The translations under genes and the position numbers were made by a program. 9,455 bases of DNA from Nitrospinae bacterium CG11_big_fil_rev_8_21_14_0_20_56_8 (lineage in GTDB: Bacteria > Nitrospinota > Nitrospinia > Nitrospinales > VA-1), in assembly GCA_002796165.1 (NCBI GenBank), contig PCWF01000207.1:1-9455 (forward strand), written 5' to 3'. Under the pieces are notes generated by a model that saw only the letters and a program-made list of their open reading frames with translations, was not told where the DNA came from and ran no database searches. Numbering within the stretch: position 1 is the first letter of the stretch; every line of letters starts with the position of its first letter. Of this stretch, positions 6,267 through 9,455 are shown piece by piece.

Positions 6267-7031
6267 TTACAGATCAATCGACATCCCGTCGTAGGCCAGT
6301 TCGACGTTTTCCGGCAAATCCGCGGAGACCCGGTCGTGGTCGAATTTGTGGTTGATGTGGGTCAGGAGCGCCCGTTTTGGCTTAATCAGCTCGATCTCCC
6401 TCAGCGCCTGGCTCAGGCAGAAGTGGGTGGCATGGGGCTCGAAGCCGAGGGCATTGAGGATCAGGAGGTCGAGGTTTTCCATTTTGCGCCGGGTGGCTTC
6501 GGGGATTTCGCTACAATCGGTGATGTAGGCGGCGTGGTTCACCCGGTAGCCGTTGATGCGTAGCTTGCCGTGGATCACTTCCAGCGGGGTCACCCGCATC
6601 TCGCCCAGTTCCAGGATATTCTCCTCGGCCGGATGCAGGGAAAGTTTGGGAAGGCCTCCGCCGACCTGGGTGGTGCCATTGAATATGTAATTGAATTTGT
6701 GTTCTATTTCGCGGATCGTTTCCGGTTTGCCGTAACAGGGGGTCACCGTTCCGTTGAAATAATTGAAGCTCCGAAGCTCGTCGATGCCATGCACATGGTC
6801 GGCGTGGTGGTGGGTGTAGAGAACGCAGTCGACGTGGTTCACCTTGTAGCGCAGGCATTGAAGCCTGAGGTCCGTGGACGTGTCGATCAGGATATGGAAG
6901 CCCTTGTTCCGGATCAGCACCGAGGAGCGGAGCCGGTTGTTTTTGGGGTCGGAGGACCGGCAAATTTCGCAATCACAGCACAGGGAGGGGACTCCGGTGG
7001 AGGTTCCCGTCCCGAGGAATAGAATGTTCAT
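6267..7031 (-). CDS. MBL-fold metal-dependent hydrolase, PhnP-like
   Basis: A 254-residue metallo-beta-lactamase-fold protein. It opens with L-G-T-G-T-S-T-G-V-P (6-15) and C-C-D-C-E-I-C (18-24), cysteines that in PhnP-like enzymes help bind a structural zinc. The active-site signature H-H-H-A-D-H (74-79) gives H74, H76, D78 and H79; H154, D172 in T-D-C-S, H203 and H225 are the likely remaining ligands. PhnP itself is a phosphodiesterase acting on 5-phosphoribosyl 1,2-cyclic phosphate, but relatives of this length occur widely without phn genes, and none is present here, so the substrate is unknown. No ribosome site is visible before the ATG at 7031; a nested dyad at 7050-7097 lies in its leader. 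Confidence 0.85.
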   Translation of the reverse strand: MNILFLGTGTSTGVPSLCCDCEICRSSDPKNNRLRSSVLIRNKGFHILIDTSTDLRLQCLRYKVNHVDCVLYTHHHADHVHGIDELRSFNYFNGTVTPCYGKPETIREIEHKFNYIFNGTTQVGGGLPKLSLHPAEENILELGEMRVTPLEVIHGKLRINGYRVNHAAYITDCSEIPEATRRKMENLDLLILNALGFEPHATHFCLSQALREIELIKPKRALLTHINHKFDHDRVSADLPENVELAYDGMSIDL

Positions 7032-7049
7032 GGCGACCGAATATGGAAT

Positions 7050-7097
7050 GGATTCAAACTGTATGGCCCTCCGGGGAGGGAGACAAAATTTGAATCC
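7050..7097. repeat. Nested inverted repeat upstream of the MBL hydrolase
   Basis: GGATTCAAA (7050-7058) and TTTGAATCC (7089-7097) are perfect 9-bp inverted repeats. Inside them CCCTC (7067-7071) pairs with GAGGG (7076-7080) around CGGG. The structure lies 19-66 nt upstream of the hydrolase ATG, so it may be an RNA leader structure or a bipartite operator. It lacks a T-run on either side and so is not a terminator. Confidence 0.5.
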
Positions 7098-7223
7098 TTA
7101 TGGGCAATGGGACATCTAAAAACTTCAAACCGCCTGTCCTGGGCGGAAGGAATGAAAATCCCTTAACTGGTTAATCTGTAATATTTTAAGAGCGGTTTCC
7201 TCTCCTGTCAAGAAAAGGAGATC

Positions 7224-7235
7224 CGAACCGGTTCG
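7224..7235. repeat. Perfect 12-bp palindrome CGAACCGGTTCG
   Basis: A perfect palindrome 138 nt upstream of the peroxiredoxin ATG, next to a TCTCCT/AGGAGA stem. It could be an operator. The run GGTTCGACTCC at 7230-7240 also resembles a tRNA T-arm, but no tRNA is present. Confidence 0.35.
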
Positions 7236-7293
7236 ACTCCGGGCTCCGGGGGTCCGGAACGAGGCGGCGTGATTCGGTCTGCAAAGCCGGGTT

Positions 7294-7305
7294 GTTCAAT
7301 TGAAC
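7294..7305. promoter_or_regulatory. Perfect palindrome GTTCAATTGAAC, candidate operator of the peroxiredoxin gene
   Basis: A perfect 12-bp palindrome about 67 nt upstream of the ATG. Its right half contains TTGAAC (7300-7305), a usable -35, with weak -10 candidates TATGTT (7319-7324, spacer 13) or TTAAAG (7323-7328, spacer 17). The overlap of dyad and -35 is typical of an operator, but no known consensus is matched. Confidence 0.35.
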
Positions 7306-7372
7306 CCCCGTCCGGTTCTATGTTAAAGTGATATCCCCTGTTCAAAACATCTTTCCACATGAGGAGAAGCGT

Positions 7373-7963
7373 ATGTCGACATTAGTAGCACGGCCCGCAC
7401 CCGAGTTTACCGCCCAGGCGGTGATGCCCGATGGCGGGTTCAAGCAGATCAAACTGTCCGATTACCGCGGCAAGAACGTGGTGTTGTTTTTTTATCCGCT
7501 GGATTTTACCTTCGTATGCCCCACCGAGATCATCGCGTTCAGCAACAAAATCGCCGAGTTTGAAAAGCGCAACACGCAAGTCATCGGGGTCTCCATCGAC
7601 AGCCATTTTTCCCATCTTGCGTGGCGGAACACGGACCGCAAAAAGGGCGGAATCGGGGAAATCAAATATCCCCTGGTGGCCGATGTGACGAAAAAAATCG
7701 CTTATGATTACGATGTGATCCATCCCGATGCCGGGGTGGCTTTCCGCGGACTGTTCCTGATCGACACGAAAGGTATCGTTCAACACCAGTTGGTCAACAA
7801 CCTGCCGCTCGGCCGCAATATCGACGAGGCGTTGCGGATGATCGATGCATTGCAGTTCTTTGAGAAAAACGGCGAGGTGTGCCCCGCCGACTGGAAGCAG
7901 GGATCGGATGGAATGAAGCCCGATCCCAAAGGATCGCTGTCTTATTTTGAAAAACACAATTGA
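7373..7963 (+). CDS. Typical 2-Cys peroxiredoxin (AhpC/Prx1 type)
   Basis: A 196-residue thiol peroxidase. The peroxidatic site F-T-F-V-C-P-T-E gives C49 with T46 and P42, and R125 is the expected active-site arginine. The resolving cysteine is C170 in E-V-C-P-A-D-W. The length and the C-terminal extension mark the typical 2-Cys, Prx1/AhpC class, which forms head-to-tail dimers and decamers. It reduces H2O2, organic peroxides and peroxynitrite in the cytosol, using thioredoxin or AhpF. It carries both G-G-I-G (92-95) and Y-F (191-192), the two motifs linked to inactivation by overoxidation. The ATG at 7373 has GAGGAG 7 nt upstream. No reductase gene is adjacent. It is a single-gene unit closed by a strong terminator. 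Confidence 0.95.
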   Translation: MSTLVARPAPEFTAQAVMPDGGFKQIKLSDYRGKNVVLFFYPLDFTFVCPTEIIAFSNKIAEFEKRNTQVIGVSIDSHFSHLAWRNTDRKKGGIGEIKYPLVADVTKKIAYDYDVIHPDAGVAFRGLFLIDTKGIVQHQLVNNLPLGRNIDEALRMIDALQFFEKNGEVCPADWKQGSDGMKPDPKGSLSYFEKHN

Positions 7964-8014
7964 TCCCGGTGGGTTCATAATTTTCGATTCCGGGTTCAAC
8001 AGCCCGGGCTGGCA

Positions 8015-8045
8015 GGGCGGGACCGTTTCGGTACCGCCCTTTTTT
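8015..8045 (+). terminator. Strong intrinsic terminator after the peroxiredoxin gene
   Basis: GGGCGG-G-ACCG (8015-8025) pairs with CGGT-A-CCGCCC (8029-8039) around TTT, ten pairs with one G/A mismatch, followed by T6 (8040-8045). Only 5 nt separate the T-run from the surE start codon. Confidence 0.92.
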
Positions 8046-8050
8046 CTTGC

Positions 8051-8830
8051 ATGATAATCCTATCCAACGATGACGGTTTCAACGCACGCGGCCTGAGGAC
8101 GTTGCGCGATGAAGTGGCCCGGGTCGCCGACGTGGTGATTGTGGCGCCGGAGAACGAGCAAAGCGCCATGGGGCACGCCATTACCCTGACCGTTCCCCTC
8201 AAGGTGAGGGAGGTTCGCGAAAAGGGAGAGTTTATCGGCTACGCGGTGAACGGGACCCCGGCCGATTGTATCAAAATCGCCGTGAGCACCCTTCTTCCCG
8301 AGCCTCCCGAGATGGTGATTTCCGGCATCAACCAGGGCGGCAACCTCGGAACCTGCGTGATCTATTCCGGGACCGTTTCCGCCGCGACGGAAGCGATCAT
8401 CATGGGGATCCCCGCCATTGCCGTTTCCCTGAACTCCTGGGAGAGCACGGATTTTTCAACCGCGGCGGAATTTATCCGCCAGCTCATTCCCGTGATCCGG
8501 AAAAACGGGCTTCCCCAGGGCGTGGCCCTCAACATCAACGTTCCCGCCGTTCCGCGCGGAGAGATCCAGGGCGTGGCGATCACCCGGCAGGGGAAGTCCC
8601 GGGTCATCGAAACATTTGACCGCCGGGTAGACCCCCGGAAGAACATTTATTACTGGATGGCCGGGGAAATGCGGTTCGACGAGGTGGACGAGGAGACCGA
8701 CTGCGAGATGGTCGCGGAAAATTATATCTCCATCACCCCCATCCATTACGACCTGACCTGTTTTCCCGTTCTCGAAGAGCTTAAACGGTGGAACCTGGAT
8801 CTGGGCTGGAATCAGAAACCGGAGAAATGA
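8051..8830 (+). CDS. surE: 5'/3'-nucleotidase SurE
   Basis: A 259-residue SurE-family acid phosphatase acting on nucleoside monophosphates, and in some species on short polyphosphate, in the cytosol. The metal site is seen as D7/D8 in S-N-D-D-G, S38 in E-Q-S-A-M-G-H and N94 in S-G-I-N-Q-G-G-N. Other conserved runs are N-G-T-P-A-D-C (67-73), Y-S-G-T-V-S-A-A (105-112) and, near the C-terminus, I-T-P-I-H-Y-D-L-T (228-236). The N-D-D-G motif forces the start to the ATG at 8051, yet no ribosome site precedes it and the peroxiredoxin terminator ends just before. The usual partners pcm, nlpD and rpoS are absent here. A weaker terminator-like hairpin follows the stop. Confidence 0.95.
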   Translation: MIILSNDDGFNARGLRTLRDEVARVADVVIVAPENEQSAMGHAITLTVPLKVREVREKGEFIGYAVNGTPADCIKIAVSTLLPEPPEMVISGINQGGNLGTCVIYSGTVSAATEAIIMGIPAIAVSLNSWESTDFSTAAEFIRQLIPVIRKNGLPQGVALNINVPAVPRGEIQGVAITRQGKSRVIETFDRRVDPRKNIYYWMAGEMRFDEVDEETDCEMVAENYISITPIHYDLTCFPVLEELKRWNLDLGWNQKPEK

Positions 8831-8831
8831 C

Positions 8832-8864
8832 CCTTCCCCGGGTTTGCTCCCCTGGGAGGATTTT
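8832..8864 (+). terminator. Probable terminator after surE
   Basis: CCTTCCCCGGG (8832-8842) pairs with CCCCTGGGAGG (8849-8859) with two mismatches and one G-T pair, around a 6-nt loop, followed by ATTTT. The T-run is short, so termination may be partial. Confidence 0.55.
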
Positions 8865-8871
8865 AAGTCCC

Positions 8872-8949
8872 TTATGATTTTTTATAACTTATTGATTATA
8901 AAATAGTTATTTAAATTATAATGTGTATATGTGTAAGAAACTGTGTAAG
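8872..8949. other. AT-rich segment with three TGTGTA repeats
   Basis: Positions 8872-8922 contain only four G or C in 51 bases (92% AT), sharply unlike the surroundings. TGTGTA occurs at 8922, 8930 and 8942; the first, TGTGTATAT, differs at one position from the DnaA-box consensus TGTGNATAA, the others at two and three. A perfect TATAAT lies at 8917-8922 with TTGATT at 8892-8897 (spacer 19), a possible + promoter. ATAACT/AGTTAT (8884-8889, 8905-8910) form a loose dyad. It could be a promoter, a DNA-unwinding element or simply drifted sequence. Confidence 0.4.
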
Positions 8950-9098
8950 TTTTGACCGGTTTCAACCCCTCATTTTGAAGGCCCTGAAACGGCCTCAGAG
9001 GCGTTTCCCTTCTCTCCCTTAAGGAACCCTTAACACTCTCTTTTTCCTGCCTGCTTTGGTGGAGGACCAAAGCCCCAAATTAGGCCCGTCGGGGCCTT
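8929..9098 (+). ncRNA. Candidate structured RNA, speculative
   Basis: Downstream of the TATAAT at 8917-8922 lie three hairpins: 8986-9007 (GAAACG-G-CCT, loop CAG, AGG-CGTTTC, one bulge), 9053-9073 (perfect 8-bp GCTTTGGT/ACCAAAGC with loop GGAGG), and 9082-9097 (AGGCCC, loop GTCG, GGGCCT) followed by TTCTGTGT. The last could act as a weak terminator. No convincing coding frame runs through the region, and both neighbouring genes point into it, so a stand-alone transcript would be needed to explain such structure. It matches none of tmRNA, RNase P, SRP or 6S signatures that I checked. The boundaries are guesses. Confidence 0.2.
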
Positions 9099-9131
9099 CT
9101 GTGTATTCAGTCCACATGAAGAGCAGGGTCA

Positions 9132-9194
9132 CCGGTTCAAAGGAACCGGGCGATTAAACCTGTTTGCGGACACGGCAGAAGTGCCGGTGGCGCA
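9132..9194. repeat. Two adjacent strong hairpins
   Basis: CCGGTTC (9132-9138) pairs perfectly with GAACCGG (9143-9149) around AAAG. TGCG...CGGCA (9165-9177) pairs with TGCCG...CGCA (9182-9194) around GAAG, with a small internal loop and one bulged G. They lie 38-100 nt past the stop of the minus-strand gene; neither has a T-run on that strand, so they are poor terminators. They may be parts of a larger folded RNA or a decayed repeat. Confidence 0.45.
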
Positions 9195-9231
9195 CGGTCA
9201 AGATGGCGGTTGATTAACAGCGCAGATCAGG

Positions 9232-9455
9232 TTAAAGCCTTTCAACCCATTCCTGAATCCTACTCAGCATTTCATCAAACCCCGGCTGGTTTTTATAGTA
9301 GAGCGTTTGGGTGGCCTCGAAAGCCACTTTGTATTCCTTGCGTACGGCAGGGCGCGTCAGGAGGAAGGCTTCGTTTTCCGCGATTATGGGATGATCGCCC
9401 GCGCGGAAGCGTTTATCTTTGTGCTGCTGGTACTCGGGGGTTCCGATGAAGGCCT
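9232..9455 (-). CDS. C-terminal part of an unrecognised protein
   Basis: The last 73 codons of a minus-strand gene that continues past the right edge; it ends at TAA (9234-9232). The frame is open throughout and reads as real protein: F-I-G-T-P-E-Y-Q-Q-H-K-D-K-R-F-R, then I-A-E-N-E-A-F-L-L, A-F-E-A-T and L-Y-Y-K, closing with an amphipathic helix F-D-E-M-L-S-R-I-Q-E-W-V-E-R-L. No start codon lies in the window. I do not recognise the family with confidence. The opposite strand is also open here but its product looks unnatural (Pro/Arg/Gly-rich), so the minus strand is the coding one. It converges on surE across a 400-nt spacer. Confidence 0.65.
   Translation of the reverse strand, partial: AFIGTPEYQQHKDKRFRAGDHPIIAENEAFLLTRPAVRKEYKVAFEATQTLYYKNQPGFDEMLSRIQEWVERL

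Larger units (their letters stand above)
7032..7372. other. Divergent spacer rich in dyad symmetry, no gene seen
   Basis: 341 nt between the MBL hydrolase (-) and the peroxiredoxin (+). It holds a nested inverted repeat (7050-7097), a CCGCC/GGCGG hairpin (7130-7134 with 7142-7146), TCTCCT/AGGAGA (7201-7206 with 7216-7221), a tandem CTCCGGG (7237-7250) and two perfect 12-bp palindromes. No open frame here has a plausible start with a ribosome site. It must carry the promoters of both neighbours, though only weak candidates are visible. Confidence 0.6.

Noticed and set aside
7191..7255. A tRNA-like 3' half: GGTTCGACTCC resembling a T-arm, with TCTCCT/AGGAGA as an anticodon-like stem and GTC in its loop
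   Set aside because: The anticodon loop would be 9-11 nt, the T-stem has only 4 pairs, no 5' acceptor strand pairs with CTCCGGG, there is no D-arm, and TCC replaces CCA. At most a decayed remnant.
8882..9070. A 62-codon minus-strand frame through the AT-rich island and hairpins
   Set aside because: Low-complexity Tyr/Thr/Asn tail, no ribosome site, and it runs through the stems; not supported as a gene.

Overview
The window is a stretch of bacterial chromosome with moderately high GC and ordinary housekeeping and accessory genes, mostly preceded by Shine-Dalgarno sequences. The mix suggests a Gram-negative bacterium, perhaps of a Nitrospinota- or Deltaproteobacteria-like lineage: a membrane acyl desaturase, a small C-P-C-C/coiled-coil protein of a kind I recall from those groups, and a 'CATTCTGAG'-type palindromic repeat. 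That assignment comes from family resemblance only. I see no phage, plasmid, CRISPR or complete insertion sequence.

Layout. 1-570: a small two-helix membrane protein, then a 174-bp MITE-like palindrome (39-bp perfect terminal inverted repeats). 572-2099: a DUF2797 cysteine-rich protein and an MgtC/SapB membrane protein, both on +, closed by a strong bidirectional terminator. 2224-3120 (-): a fatty acid desaturase with three His boxes. 3193-3214: an 11-bp tandem direct repeat over the putative desaturase promoter. 3344-5032 (+): a minimal membrane histidine kinase and an OmpR/PhoB-family response regulator. 5081-5785 (-): bioD without other biotin genes. 5915-6205 (+): a 96-aa C-P-C-C/coiled-coil protein. 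6267-7031 (-): a PhnP-like metallo-beta-lactamase-fold hydrolase. 7032-7372: a spacer rich in dyad symmetry. 7373-7963 (+): a typical 2-Cys peroxiredoxin, then a strong terminator. 8051-8830 (+): surE, whose start lies 5 nt after the terminator T-run. 8831-9231: about 400 nt without a gene, holding a 51-bp segment that is 92% AT, three TGTGTA repeats and several stable hairpins. 9232 to the right edge (-): the C-terminal part of an unrecognised protein.

How the parts may work together. The most system-like arrangement is the divergent pair of desaturase and two-component system. The kinase has two membrane helices, a loop of roughly 25 residues and no HAMP or PAS domain. The regulator belongs to a family that often binds direct repeats about 11 bp apart, and just such a repeat covers the -35 region of the desaturase. 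This suggests membrane-state control of lipid desaturation, similar in logic to DesK/DesR of Bacillus but built from a different regulator family; it is inference. The second region to examine is 8831-9231, between convergent genes, where a free-standing RNA, a replication-related element or a decayed element are all possible. The other genes look like unlinked single-gene units.
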